In this document: positions 34,762-43,881 of the stretch, piece by piece
Numbering within the stretch: position 1 is the stretch's first letter
Layout: each line of letters starts with the position of its first letter
Source of the DNA: Sphingobacteriaceae bacterium
GTDB taxonomy: Bacteria; Bacteroidota; Bacteroidia; Sphingobacteriales; Sphingobacteriaceae
Assembly (NCBI GenBank): GCA_017745075.1
Contig: JAGIAD010000028.1
Location: 186,001-250,000 of the forward strand
Length of the DNA: 64,000 nt
Direction: 5' to 3'
Translations under genes and position numbers: made by a program
The notes under the pieces: model-generated
The model's input: the letters and a program-made list of their open reading frames with translations, nothing else
Databases searched by the model: none
What the model was told of the DNA's origin: nothing

Positions 34762-36642
34762 TTAATGAGCCACCATCACAAAACCTGCTTTAATTAACAA
34801 CCGGATTTGCTGAACTACTTTATTTTCTAACTCAATCAAAGACTTTTCAGTTGGCTTCTCTTTAAAAAGACGCGCCTGAATCGATTTGACAAGCTCTACT
34901 CCTGTTAATCTTTTCTTAGAAATTGCATTTAAAATCATCGCGGCAAATACACCTACGTTTAACTCTTTTATTCCATTCCCTTCACTAATCAGTAAAAGGA
35001 TATCTGGATCATCTAAATCATCGTGGTGATGATAAAGTTCTATATGCCCGCCTAAGTCAAAGGATTTAGCCATCAAAGCCTGATCGGTTATAGAAAGGAT
35101 TTCATCGGCCATTTTATATAAATACTTCCCTTTCTGTTCGAAACTGAAATAGCCTTTGTGTTGTTTCCATAAATCAACCAGCCTGCTTTCCAAATCGAAT
35201 ATATTTTGAGTTTTTGTATTACCAGATCCCAGCACCAGCCGTTCCAAATTCATTTTAAACTCATTGATATCATTTGCATTAAAAAACGTCGAATCAATAG
35301 CTTTTAATTCCTCTAACGTTCTCGTATAATATTTTGAAAAAACTGATTTTTTAATTTGTTCTTTACTGTATTGATCTTCAAAAACAGATTTTCCATAGTT
35401 TTTAGGTAGTCCTGGTGCTAATACGCTATCGGTATTGTTCAAAACATTTAAAATGATATAACCAATGCCCGATTTTCCGGAGAGCAACCCGTAATCGTCA
35501 CATCCGCATGAAAGGTATCCGTTAAAGCTATTTGTTTTTTGGTAAAACATCCTGGCTTTACTCAAGATCAACACAATTTGCGCTTTCATTTTATGGCTTA
35601 GTAAAAGCGGAATCATGCCAGAGTAACCGCTCACCAAAGTAAAATCTGTGCGGTCTAACTTTTCTAAATCATCCAAACACCGTTGCAAAGCATTGCTGCA
35701 GCTTAACTGATACTGCTTCTGTTTTGTAAGTTGAAATGCCATTTGCCTTGTAATGCCAACCCCGGCAGCACCATGTGCCCAGGCATTTACATCGGTCATT
35801 TCAGGTAAAAAGGTTTGCAGTTTCCATTCATGTACATCGGCCTTATTTAAGCGGTGCGGCCCAAGGCGCAGATCCAGCCAGTTTTTCGCCGGGCTGTAAT
35901 AATATTGCATCTCATATTTTAAAGCTTCTTCTGCAAGATAATTCAATCCGGTGGCTTTAAAATATTGGCCAACCTGCATTAAAACCCAGGCAATACCCGC
36001 TGCACCGTGCGAAAAGCCGGTCATACTATCATAGTTTTTTTTTGAACTGGAATAGTCCCATTTTAAACCCTGTTCTGATATCCGTGCTTCTGTAATCAGT
36101 CTTTCAATCAATAAGCTCACCATCCTTAATACCTCGTTATTTTCAGTATGATGGTAAAGTAAGGTCAACATCAATAAATTACCATCATAGCCGCTTAAAA
36201 GATCTGCCTTTAATAAACCTGCTGTTAATTCCTGCTTATTGGCCAAAGTAAGTTCAAGTGCTTTTTCTTTATAAAAAGTATTGCCCGTAACCTCAAAAAC
36301 CTTTAAACAGGTATAAATCACGCCGCCTAATCCGGTATAAAGTGCAAAAAACTTTGGATGCTGTACGGTTTCGGCGTTTAAGATGCGGCGCATCCCCTTG
36401 TTCACTATCCTTAAATGATCATTATTCCCATCAAACTGGTATAATTTCAAAAAGAACAGGATGATGCCGCAATTACCATTAAAAAGATCATAACTTTCCC
36501 TAAACTCATACTCATCCTGACTGGTGTAAAACGGCGTTTGCCACCAGATTTCCTGTTCATTTTCTTTATGGCTGGAAATTAATTCGCCATAAATTTCATA
36601 GAGCTGACCTTTCAGTCTTTCTGTCTCTTCTGTAGTAAACAT
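34762..36642 (-). CDS. LanC-like cyclase homologue with altered zinc site and extra C-terminal domain
   Basis: A 626-residue protein, far longer than a usual LanC (about 400). Residues 45-430 show the seven-barrel repeats of LanC: NCGIILFFLKLYQF, LYTGLGGVIYTCLKVFE, DLLSGYDGNLLMLTLLY, TGFSHGAAGIAWVLMQVG (210-216), NAWAHGAAGVGITRQMAFQL (287-294), TLVSGYSGMIPLLL (336-342) and YGLLSGKSGIGYIILNVL. In catalytic LanC the fifth has W-C-x-G and the sixth C-H-G, giving three zinc ligands; here Ala289, Val337 and Ser338 occupy those places. A CGC motif at about 379-381 could be a substitute. Residues 440-626 form an unrecognised domain, whose last 70 residues (ILNAISKKRLTGVELVKSIQ, then IRLLIKAGFVMVAH) look like a winged helix. 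It is last in the lanT-lanB-lanC operon. Confidence 0.85.
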   Translation of the reverse strand: MFTTEETERLKGQLYEIYGELISSHKENEQEIWWQTPFYTSQDEYEFRESYDLFNGNCGIILFFLKLYQFDGNNDHLRIVNKGMRRILNAETVQHPKFFALYTGLGGVIYTCLKVFEVTGNTFYKEKALELTLANKQELTAGLLKADLLSGYDGNLLMLTLLYHHTENNEVLRMVSLLIERLITEARISEQGLKWDYSSSKKNYDSMTGFSHGAAGIAWVLMQVGQYFKATGLNYLAEEALKYEMQYYYSPAKNWLDLRLGPHRLNKADVHEWKLQTFLPEMTDVNAWAHGAAGVGITRQMAFQLTKQKQYQLSCSNALQRCLDDLEKLDRTDFTLVSGYSGMIPLLLSHKMKAQIVLILSKARMFYQKTNSFNGYLSCGCDDYGLLSGKSGIGYIILNVLNNTDSVLAPGLPKNYGKSVFEDQYSKEQIKKSVFSKYYTRTLEELKAIDSTFFNANDINEFKMNLERLVLGSGNTKTQNIFDLESRLVDLWKQHKGYFSFEQKGKYLYKMADEILSITDQALMAKSFDLGGHIELYHHHDDLDDPDILLLISEGNGIKELNVGVFAAMILNAISKKRLTGVELVKSIQARLFKEKPTEKSLIELENKVVQQIRLLIKAGFVMVAH

Positions 36643-36644
36643 TT

Positions 36645-37478
36645 TCAGGATTGCTGGATTGAATTTTCATGTATAAACCGGAGGCATACCGTAATAACAT
36701 ACATGATATAAGCCTCCTCGTAATTGGAAATGCCTAAGCGGTTATTGTTCATGTGCATAAAGCTCGAAATCACCTGATACATCTTATTCCTTTCAAAATC
36801 AATCTTTTGGTACGAACATATCACTTTAGTCGTTTTTGATAAATATTCCGTTAAATTATCATCCACAATGCCTTGGTTAAGTTGCTGCCAAAACTGGCTA
36901 CTAGCCTGGATTGTTTGATTTTTCAGCGGAACAAAAACCTTTTCAAACTGGTTTAACCAAAATATGCGCTGTTCTTTCTCTGCATCTGTTGAGCTGTATA
37001 ACTTTGGTAACCAGCCATCTAAAAAGAAATTACATACACCTGTTAAAGCTTCTTCATCCCACTTTAAAGTGTGTAGTAAGCTGAGATGCAGCTTTATGGC
37101 CTGGGTAATGACCGACTGATTTGCCTCTCTTTTTGCGATCCAATTCAATACATAATGAGAAGAATATTCAAAATATTGCTCGGCCCAGGTTATACTTTCG
37201 TAGTTTCCATACCTGTCTATTTCTGGCTCATACCGCGCAGTCTGAATAGTTTTAACAGCTGAATTATCAGAGCTTAACCCTTTAACAATAGCAGGATGTT
37301 CGTTTTCTGTCGCTTTTAGCCTCAAACGAATATGATTCCCCCCTTCCCAATACCGGATAAAAAACCAGGGCCTGCGCCATTGCCGGATAAAGGGATGGAT
37401 GAGTTCTTTCAAAAGCCTGTCGGCATTTTCATGATAGAAAATATATAACGAAAGCCATTTTTCTTTTTGCTCTTCCAT
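36645..37478 (-). CDS. Split LanB, elimination (SpaB_C / thiopeptide-type) domain
   Basis: A 277-residue protein equal to the C-terminal glutamate-elimination domain of class I lantibiotic dehydratases. WLSLYIFYHENADRLLKELI and RPWFFIRYWEGGNHIRLRLK near residues 8-55 are the domain hallmark, with the Arg-rich RYW...HIRLRL strand. TARYEPEIDRYG near 80 is also typical. It should remove glutamate from glutamylated Ser/Thr to give dehydroalanine or dehydrobutyrine. The separate glutamylation subunit is encoded 6 bp upstream. Split LanBs are known from thiopeptide and pinensin clusters. Confidence 0.9.
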   Translation of the reverse strand: MEEQKEKWLSLYIFYHENADRLLKELIHPFIRQWRRPWFFIRYWEGGNHIRLRLKATENEHPAIVKGLSSDNSAVKTIQTARYEPEIDRYGNYESITWAEQYFEYSSHYVLNWIAKREANQSVITQAIKLHLSLLHTLKWDEEALTGVCNFFLDGWLPKLYSSTDAEKEQRIFWLNQFEKVFVPLKNQTIQASSQFWQQLNQGIVDDNLTEYLSKTTKVICSYQKIDFERNKMYQVISSFMHMNNNRLGISNYEEAYIMYVITVCLRFIHENSIQQS

Positions 37479-37484
37479 AGCCGC

Positions 37485-40127
37485 TTAGTTATTGTACCAT
37501 TGAATGAGGTATTCGCGTACCGTATTCTGATCGGGTTTGGGGAAAACCTCTTCTAAAGTGATGTATTCTCCTGCCCTTAAAAGCAGTTTTTTAAACATCC
37601 CGACCAGCAAGGGATGGGCAAAAGAAAGATACTGCGGTTTATAATCATCATGCAATCCTTCCCGTTTTCCATCTGGTTTTGCCTGGTAGGCACGTTTTCG
37701 TAAAAAAATAAAAATTTCTTTAGGAATTTTATTCCGGTCGAGCCAGTTATTTAGCCTGATAAAGTAAGTGAAATCTGATTCGGTAGGTCCCTGAACCGGG
37801 ATAATTTCGGTATTTATCCGCCACGTTTTGCGCCTGATAACCACATTTTCTGCATAAACAATCCTTGGCAGGACAAATATATCCGGTGCCGGAACAGGGT
37901 GTTGATCAAGATAAAACCGGTCAACCAGCTGAATAAAAGGCTGTAATGATACGCGGGCATCAGGATTGAAATGCGCAAGTAACTGGTAAAGGTTAGACCG
38001 GTTATAAAAAGACTCCAGGCTTAAATCGTAACTAAATAATTCCAAATCGGCAGAATGTAAGCTAAGCGCCTTTCTTTCCTTATTATAGCTAACTTTTAAG
38101 TCGCGGATATTAAACCGTTGAGTTAGAGGGTATATATTATTCCCTCCCGGAAGCTCGAGTTCGTGTGCCAATAGAGGCGGGTGAACGTTGGCATTAAATG
38201 TTGAAGCGTCGTTAAGCTCTACCTTCATCTGATCTGGAAAAAGCCTTTCGTTATATTGAACAAAACTTAGGGTAACCGCTGGATCAAATAATGACAAAAA
38301 CCTTCCGCTTACTTTGCCCATACCCGGTAAAAGTGCATTGATAACACCAGAAAAGCCATCTTTGCTGTCTGAAAACTGAACAAACATACCCAGCGATGAT
38401 TTTTGAGCCAAATTTTGGCTTTTTGGCAGATCAGCAAAAAAATCAGCATTAAACCGGATCAGATCTTCATTAGTATGATTTAATCGAGCAATTTTTGCCA
38501 GAACAGCCTCTTTCCAATGGCTGAGTGCTAAAAAATCATGTTCTTCTGCCGTTTTATGCTCCTTTTCGGGCTTTTTAACGTAGAGATAGTAGTCTTTGTA
38601 AAAAGTAGTCAAAGCTACGGCCTCATCATTTGAATATTGCTTCAGAAAAAAACCGGTCATTTTTTCCCGTTCTTTCCGCATTACATCAAGTGGAAGTAAA
38701 TAACTGATCAGTTCATCGGTTTTCGATATAAAATCTTGAACAGGTTGCGCCTGAAGTGTTAAATTTTCTGCAGTAAAACAATCCTCATAAAAAATATGCC
38801 TGGCCGAAAAATAATAAGGCACAAATTGATGCATTGAAAAATTAGTTATTTCTGGAGTTTCTGCTGTCAATTTTCCATCTGATGTAGCATTATATACAGG
38901 AAGACCGGCTTCTTTCTGCAGCTCTGCAAAAACGTTATTTAACTGCTTCTCGGCTTGCAAGAGAAGATTAAACCGCTCAGCAAGATCAGTGCTTCGGTAT
39001 ACTGTTCCATAATCTTTCAGGCGTTCAAAAAGCGAAATGATCGCTAAAACCGATGGTTCTTCTCTTTCTAAGTTTTTGAGAAATAGCAATAGCTTATCGT
39101 CCCAATGCTCATCCATCCCGGAAAATCCGGGATCCATTTCAAGCATGCCGCTTTCAACCAGTTTGATCAGATAGATCTTTATGCTTTCATGACTGGGATT
39201 TTCCAAATATATAGCACATTGATCGATCAGATTTTTCAGGGTAACAGGTTTATGATAACCTTCAAGATATTGGTAAACAATTAATTGTAGAGAATTTGCA
39301 TTGATCTGCTGAAAAGATTCGATATTATTGAAATTGCTCAGAAAGCAGATCTTATCTTCCTTTATTTCTGCAGTTAAATTTAACTTAACAAACAAATGCT
39401 CATTTAATAAAGGATGTTTTTTGATAATGGTTTTAAGATATTCGAATATGGAATTGTTTAATTTTAATCGGCTTTTAACCTGCGCAACAGCCGCGGGCCT
39501 CTCAGATGTACCTGATTGATCTAAAGTCATTAATCCTGTGTAAGTGAAACTGCTAAATGGCGAAGTTTTAAAAGCCATCCTGCTGAGGTACCTTAACAAA
39601 CTGAACAAGATACGCTGCTCCTTTTGTTTAAAACCCTGGCTGTCTTTTTTTACAAAACTTTTTAACTGTTCGTAAAGCAGCGGACTGGAAAGCAAAAGCC
39701 CGTTCTGCAGTTCTGGATTGAGTGCCATTTGCTGCAGCCATTTCCGGTTCAGATCTTGTTCTTCTTCGAATTTTAATGCCTTTTCTTCCAAAAAAAACGT
39801 CAGTTCCTCCGCTTTATCCAGGTAACTTTGCAGATCATTTCTTACCGTCTGTGGCAAGCGAAGAAGGTGCTCATTATTTATCTTTTTATCATTGAATATC
39901 TGTCTTTTAATATTAATTAACTGCTGTCTTACTTTATCATCTTGCTGTTCAGTGATGATCGGGTATAAAGCATCACAAAAGCTGTTTTTTAACTGCTCTT
40001 TCTCATTAATGAGCGCTCTTAAAGATTTCAGCAGTTTTTCAGTATCATTAAACTTCAAATGGTCAAAAAGTTGATGGTGCAATCCGGCATAACGCACCAA
40101 AGAATAAGGAAAAATCAGTAAGCTCAT
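37485..40127 (-). CDS. Split LanB, glutamylation (lantibiotic dehydratase N-terminal) domain
   Basis: An 880-residue lantibiotic dehydratase (Lant_dehydr_N) that transfers Glu from glutamyl-tRNA to Ser/Thr of the precursor. Family segments are LLRYLSRMAFKTSPFSSFTYTG near 185-205, the region FVKLNLTAEIK, and the late conserved HPLLAHELELPGGNN-like PPLLAHELELPGGNNIYPL near 650, followed by LPRIVYAENVVIRRKTWRIN and the ending LSFAHPLLVGMFKKLLLRAG. It lacks the elimination domain, which is the next gene. The leader peptide is probably recognised through a winged-helix region within it. Confidence 0.9.
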   Translation of the reverse strand: MSLLIFPYSLVRYAGLHHQLFDHLKFNDTEKLLKSLRALINEKEQLKNSFCDALYPIITEQQDDKVRQQLINIKRQIFNDKKINNEHLLRLPQTVRNDLQSYLDKAEELTFFLEEKALKFEEEQDLNRKWLQQMALNPELQNGLLLSSPLLYEQLKSFVKKDSQGFKQKEQRILFSLLRYLSRMAFKTSPFSSFTYTGLMTLDQSGTSERPAAVAQVKSRLKLNNSIFEYLKTIIKKHPLLNEHLFVKLNLTAEIKEDKICFLSNFNNIESFQQINANSLQLIVYQYLEGYHKPVTLKNLIDQCAIYLENPSHESIKIYLIKLVESGMLEMDPGFSGMDEHWDDKLLLFLKNLEREEPSVLAIISLFERLKDYGTVYRSTDLAERFNLLLQAEKQLNNVFAELQKEAGLPVYNATSDGKLTAETPEITNFSMHQFVPYYFSARHIFYEDCFTAENLTLQAQPVQDFISKTDELISYLLPLDVMRKEREKMTGFFLKQYSNDEAVALTTFYKDYYLYVKKPEKEHKTAEEHDFLALSHWKEAVLAKIARLNHTNEDLIRFNADFFADLPKSQNLAQKSSLGMFVQFSDSKDGFSGVINALLPGMGKVSGRFLSLFDPAVTLSFVQYNERLFPDQMKVELNDASTFNANVHPPLLAHELELPGGNNIYPLTQRFNIRDLKVSYNKERKALSLHSADLELFSYDLSLESFYNRSNLYQLLAHFNPDARVSLQPFIQLVDRFYLDQHPVPAPDIFVLPRIVYAENVVIRRKTWRINTEIIPVQGPTESDFTYFIRLNNWLDRNKIPKEIFIFLRKRAYQAKPDGKREGLHDDYKPQYLSFAHPLLVGMFKKLLLRAGEYITLEEVFPKPDQNTVREYLIQWYNN

Positions 40128-40144
40128 ATTAAATTAATAGATGT

Positions 40145-42346
40145 TTATTTGCCCAGTTCGAGCTGGTTTTTGATCAGGTTATAATAGCTTCCTTTTTTGA
40201 GCAGCAAACTTTCATGGGTGCCCTGCTCCTGGATTTCGCCCTGATGCAACACGATAATCTGATCGGCATGTTTAACGGTACTTAACCTGTGTGCTACAAT
40301 CAGTACCGTTTTGCCTTTAAAAAAAGTATTCAGGTTATTTACGATCGATCGCTCATTCTGTGCATCAAGGGCGTTGGTGGCTTCATCCAGGAATACATAA
40401 TCAGGATTACGGTAAATCATCCTGGCAATTAACAGACGTTGCTTCTGTCCTTCACTAAGCCCATAGCCGTCCCTGCCAACCACAGTATTGTAACCAAATG
40501 GCATGGAAGAGAAAAAATCGTGCATATTGGCCATTTTAGCAGCCTCATAAAGCCTTTCGTAATCTTTTATAGCTGCTCCTGCAAAAATGTTATTGGCGAT
40601 AGAATCCATAAACACGTAACCATCCTGCATAACTACGCCACAATGTTTCCGCCACGATTTCGCATTCACCTGGGCTATATTTTGCTTGCCCAGGCTTATT
40701 TCACCTCTGGTTAAGCCATAAAATTTCAATAAAAGCTTAATGAGTGTTGTTTTACCGCTACCGCTCATGCCTACAATCGCTGTAATTTTTCGGGCAGGAA
40801 TTAAGAGATCGATATTCTTCAACACAAAAGGAGAATGCCTGCTACCGTACTGAAAAGAGACCTTTTTCAATGAAATATCAACGGGACCCTGATTTTTCAA
40901 TTCTTCTTTTATTTCCAGGTCTTCTTCCTCTTCCTGCTGCACTTCTTCCATCCGCATTAAACTGAATTTGGTATTCTGAGATACCCTCGAAAATTCGACC
41001 AGCTGATTTACCGGTGCATTAAGCTGGCCGCACACATATGTAACAGCCAGCATACCACCCAGTGTAATCTGATCATTGATCACCAGCATGGCTGCAGCAT
41101 AGGTAATCAATACATTTTTTACCTCATTGATAAAAGAACCCACGCCCTGCATGCGCTGATCGAGCTGAAGTGCTTCAAGCTTTAAATCAAACGACTGATC
41201 CTGAAGACTTTCCCAAAGCTCTTTTTTGTCTTCTTCGCTGCCGGTGAGTTTGATTTCCTGCATGGCGTAAAAAATCTCCAAAAGTAATTGCTGATTGGCA
41301 GAAAGGACTTTAAACTTCTTTTGATCGATAATTTTACGTTTCTGCTGAAAAGAATTAGACCACAGAATGCTGACGCCCGCCCCTGTAATGAAAAGCAGGA
41401 AGATCTGCCAGTTATAGTAAAATAATACCCCGCCAAGTACCGATAAGGTAATAGCCGAAAGGATAAAATTGATCAGGAAATTAGTTAAGAACTCTTCTAT
41501 GCGCTGATTATCATTTACCCTTTGCATATTATCACCTGCCTGGCGGTTATCAAAAAAGGAAAAAGGCAGCTTCATCAATTTGGCCAAAAAATCTTTCAGC
41601 ATGATGATGCTTGTTCTGGCACCGATCCGGAACAATATCCGGGCACGCATAAAATCCATCAGCATCCGGCCCGAAAAAAGCATCAACTGACCAAGGCATA
41701 TGAGCAAAAGCAGGTTGGTGTTTTTTGCACGTATGCCTTCATCGACCACCATTTGGGTAAGCAAAGGAATAATAAGCGAAAAGCCGCTGGCCAATATTAA
41801 ACTCATCAATATCGGCCACCAGCCCTTACGGTGCATTCTAAGGTAAGGCAGCAATGACCATAGCGAAGTTTTGTGTTCTGGGATCTCCTTTAAATCATCA
41901 AAAGCGCGATCTGGCTGCAGTAACAAAACCCTTCCGGTTTTATTTTCTGCATTGATTGCCCAGCCAGCTAAAAAATCTTCAATACTTAGCTTAACTTTAC
42001 TACTCAAAGCGGGATCGGCCAGATAAACATAATGATCTTTTACTTCATAAATAACAACATAATGTTCTTTATACCAATGTAATATACAAGGTAATGGAAC
42101 ATTGCCGAGTTTATTTAGAGGCAATTCAGCAGCAAGGGTTTTAAAACCCAGGTTATCGGCAGCATCGATGAGATCGAGCAGGCTTGTTCCCTGTTTACCT
42201 ATCTGGCACAACTTCCTTAAATACTGCATCGAAAGATTTTTGCCGTAATAAGCTGCCACCATTTTCAGACATACAGGTCCACAATCCATCGCATCGGGCT
42301 GCTTATAAAACGGGTATTTATTTCTGCGGATAAAATCTTTAAACAT
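40145..42346 (-). CDS. Peptidase-domain ABC exporter (LanT, C39 type)
   Basis: A 733-residue exporter; I use the ATG at 42346 because the longer frame starts at a TTG inside the promoter/operator region. The C39 peptidase domain (1-130) has Cys22 in QPDAMDCGPVCLKMVAAYYG, His95 in KEHYVVIYEV and Asp111 in YLADPA, an intact catalytic triad for cleaving after Gly-Gly. Six TM helices span about 165-440, and the ATPase domain has Walker A VGMSGSGKTTLIKLLL, signature LSEGQKQRLLIARM and Walker B YVFLDEATNALD. It matures and exports the precursor encoded at 34411. It is the first gene of the biosynthetic operon. Confidence 0.93.
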   Translation of the reverse strand: MFKDFIRRNKYPFYKQPDAMDCGPVCLKMVAAYYGKNLSMQYLRKLCQIGKQGTSLLDLIDAADNLGFKTLAAELPLNKLGNVPLPCILHWYKEHYVVIYEVKDHYVYLADPALSSKVKLSIEDFLAGWAINAENKTGRVLLLQPDRAFDDLKEIPEHKTSLWSLLPYLRMHRKGWWPILMSLILASGFSLIIPLLTQMVVDEGIRAKNTNLLLLICLGQLMLFSGRMLMDFMRARILFRIGARTSIIMLKDFLAKLMKLPFSFFDNRQAGDNMQRVNDNQRIEEFLTNFLINFILSAITLSVLGGVLFYYNWQIFLLFITGAGVSILWSNSFQQKRKIIDQKKFKVLSANQQLLLEIFYAMQEIKLTGSEEDKKELWESLQDQSFDLKLEALQLDQRMQGVGSFINEVKNVLITYAAAMLVINDQITLGGMLAVTYVCGQLNAPVNQLVEFSRVSQNTKFSLMRMEEVQQEEEEDLEIKEELKNQGPVDISLKKVSFQYGSRHSPFVLKNIDLLIPARKITAIVGMSGSGKTTLIKLLLKFYGLTRGEISLGKQNIAQVNAKSWRKHCGVVMQDGYVFMDSIANNIFAGAAIKDYERLYEAAKMANMHDFFSSMPFGYNTVVGRDGYGLSEGQKQRLLIARMIYRNPDYVFLDEATNALDAQNERSIVNNLNTFFKGKTVLIVAHRLSTVKHADQIIVLHQGEIQEQGTHESLLLKKGSYYNLIKNQLELGK

Positions 42347-42366
42347 GGGGTAAAGAAAATTTGTAA

Positions 42367-42383
42367 ATGCAATATAGTTGCAA
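42367..42383 (-). promoter_or_regulatory. Operator-like palindrome upstream of lanT
   Basis: Read on the minus strand the site is TTGCAACTATATTGCAT, 15 of 17 identical to the perfect dyad before the precursor gene. It ends about 21 bp before the lanT ATG and is preceded by CATATTTG, a near match to a -7 element that overlaps the dyad, so binding here should affect initiation. Confidence 0.65.
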
Positions 42384-42397
42384 ATATGTAAAATATA

Positions 42398-42414
42398 ATG
42401 CAACTTTGATGCAT
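42398..42414 (+). promoter_or_regulatory. Operator-like palindrome upstream of the permease operon
   Basis: ATGCAACTTTGATGCAT matches 13 of 17 positions of the perfect dyad and is itself almost palindromic. It ends 22 bp before the first permease ATG. The centre is 31 bp from the lanT-proximal site, like the 34-bp spacing upstream of the precursor gene. CAACTTTG inside it resembles a -7 element. Confidence 0.55.
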
Positions 42415-42435
42415 TAAAAATTCATAAAATTTCAG

Positions 42436-43881
42436 ATGAATAAAAAGGGTTTAGCCGGTTGGTTAATGCTGATCAAAAAAGAATTATTGCTCAATTACCG
42501 GAATAAGACGGTTATAATTTCGACAATTATCATATGGATATTATTTATAGCTGCCACCATATGTACAGTTTTAAATTATCAGACTGACCATAAGCAGCGT
42601 CAGGCTGCAAATACACTTTTCAGACAACAATGGGAACACCAGCAGCGAAATCCGCATGATGCGGGTCATTTCGGAACCTACCTGTTTAAGCCCGTTAACC
42701 TGCTCAACGCTTTTGATACTGGCATTAACGATTTTACGGGCAGTACCTACCGGGTTGAAGCCCATATACAGCACGAAATCAGCGATGACGAAGCTGCAAA
42801 TAACGATACAGCTATGCGTTTTGGAAAGCTCACCTTCGCGCTGATTCTACAATTACTGATCCCTCTATTTCTACTTTTTAATACTTCTACCAGCATTACC
42901 AGCGAAAAGGAAAGCGGAACACTTAAAATGCTTTTAGCCCAGGGGCTGAGTAGCCGGAAAATTATCTGGACGAAAGTTTCGGCTAATTACCTGCTCATTG
43001 CAGTAATTGTGCTTCCTGTTTTTATATTGATGGCTGCAGCAGTTTTATCTTCAACAGATTCTGCCCTCTTAATGCCCAGATTAGGATGGATCCTGATTAC
43101 TTTTTTATTGTATTTCCTGATTATCTCCTTAGCTGGCACCCTCATTTCAGCTATCAGCAGTCAATCCGGCAAAGCATTGTTAATGGCTTTATGCCTATGG
43201 ATTTTTACCGGGATTATCTTTCCAAAAATCATTACGGGTATTGCAAACCGAAGTTACCCGTTAATGTCGCGCGCTACTTTTAGTGATCTTGTTGAACAGG
43301 GCTATAGAAAAGGTTTAAACGGAAACGATCCTTATGCAGCACGCGGCGAGCGCTATATTAATAGTTTATTAAAAAAATATCGGGTAGATAGCGTTGCGGC
43401 ATTACCTTTTAATATTGACGGTTTAACACTTCAGTTTAATGAAGATTACCGGAGCATGGCTTTTAACCATTACTTTAAATCGGTTGAAAGGAGTTTTGAT
43501 CAACAGCAGCATTTTTTAACTATCTCCGGAATTTTCGATCCTTTTCTGTCCACAAAGCGTTTATCTATGGCTTTGGCAGGATCTGATTTTTACCATCATG
43601 CACAATTCTTTAAACAGGCCCAAACTTACCGTAACGAGCTCATCAGGCGGCTGAACATGCAACTGACCATGCATGGTAAAGGTGTTAAGGGCGAATACAT
43701 TGTTGGCCCGGAATACTTTAGCCGGCTTAAAGATTTTAAATACCAGCTGCCTGAGCTTAACCAGGTATTAAATTTAAGAAAAGTAGCTTTTTTATCCCTT
43801 TCCGGCTGGATTTTGATCCTTGTATTGTCTCTCCAATTTATTGCTTCACGTTATCTAGCCTATCATTATGCAGCTGCTTAA
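42436..43881 (+). CDS. ABC-2-type permease 1 (DUF3526-like)
   Basis: A 481-residue membrane protein. One TM helix is at 25-45 (TVIISTIIIWILFIAATICT), then a large extracytoplasmic loop (about 50-135), and five more helices (LILQLLIPLFLLFNTSTSIT; NYLLIAVIVLPVFILMAAA; WILITFLLYFLIISLAGTL; LLMALCLWIFTGIIFP; SGWILILVLSLQFIASRYLA). A short SITSEKESGTLKMLLAQGLSSRKI-type coupling motif (SEKESGTLKMLLAQ) links helices 2 and 3, typical of ABC-2 permeases such as those of LanFEG or gliding export systems. It overlaps the next gene by 14 bp. Confidence 0.85.
   Translation: MNKKGLAGWLMLIKKELLLNYRNKTVIISTIIIWILFIAATICTVLNYQTDHKQRQAANTLFRQQWEHQQRNPHDAGHFGTYLFKPVNLLNAFDTGINDFTGSTYRVEAHIQHEISDDEAANNDTAMRFGKLTFALILQLLIPLFLLFNTSTSITSEKESGTLKMLLAQGLSSRKIIWTKVSANYLLIAVIVLPVFILMAAAVLSSTDSALLMPRLGWILITFLLYFLIISLAGTLISAISSQSGKALLMALCLWIFTGIIFPKIITGIANRSYPLMSRATFSDLVEQGYRKGLNGNDPYAARGERYINSLLKKYRVDSVAALPFNIDGLTLQFNEDYRSMAFNHYFKSVERSFDQQQHFLTISGIFDPFLSTKRLSMALAGSDFYHHAQFFKQAQTYRNELIRRLNMQLTMHGKGVKGEYIVGPEYFSRLKDFKYQLPELNQVLNLRKVAFLSLSGWILILVLSLQFIASRYLAYHYAAA

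Noticed and set aside
42347..42403. Longer N-terminus for LanT from a TTG at 42403
   Set aside because: The extra 19 residues would overlap the operator/promoter region, and the C39 domain starts right after the ATG at 42346.
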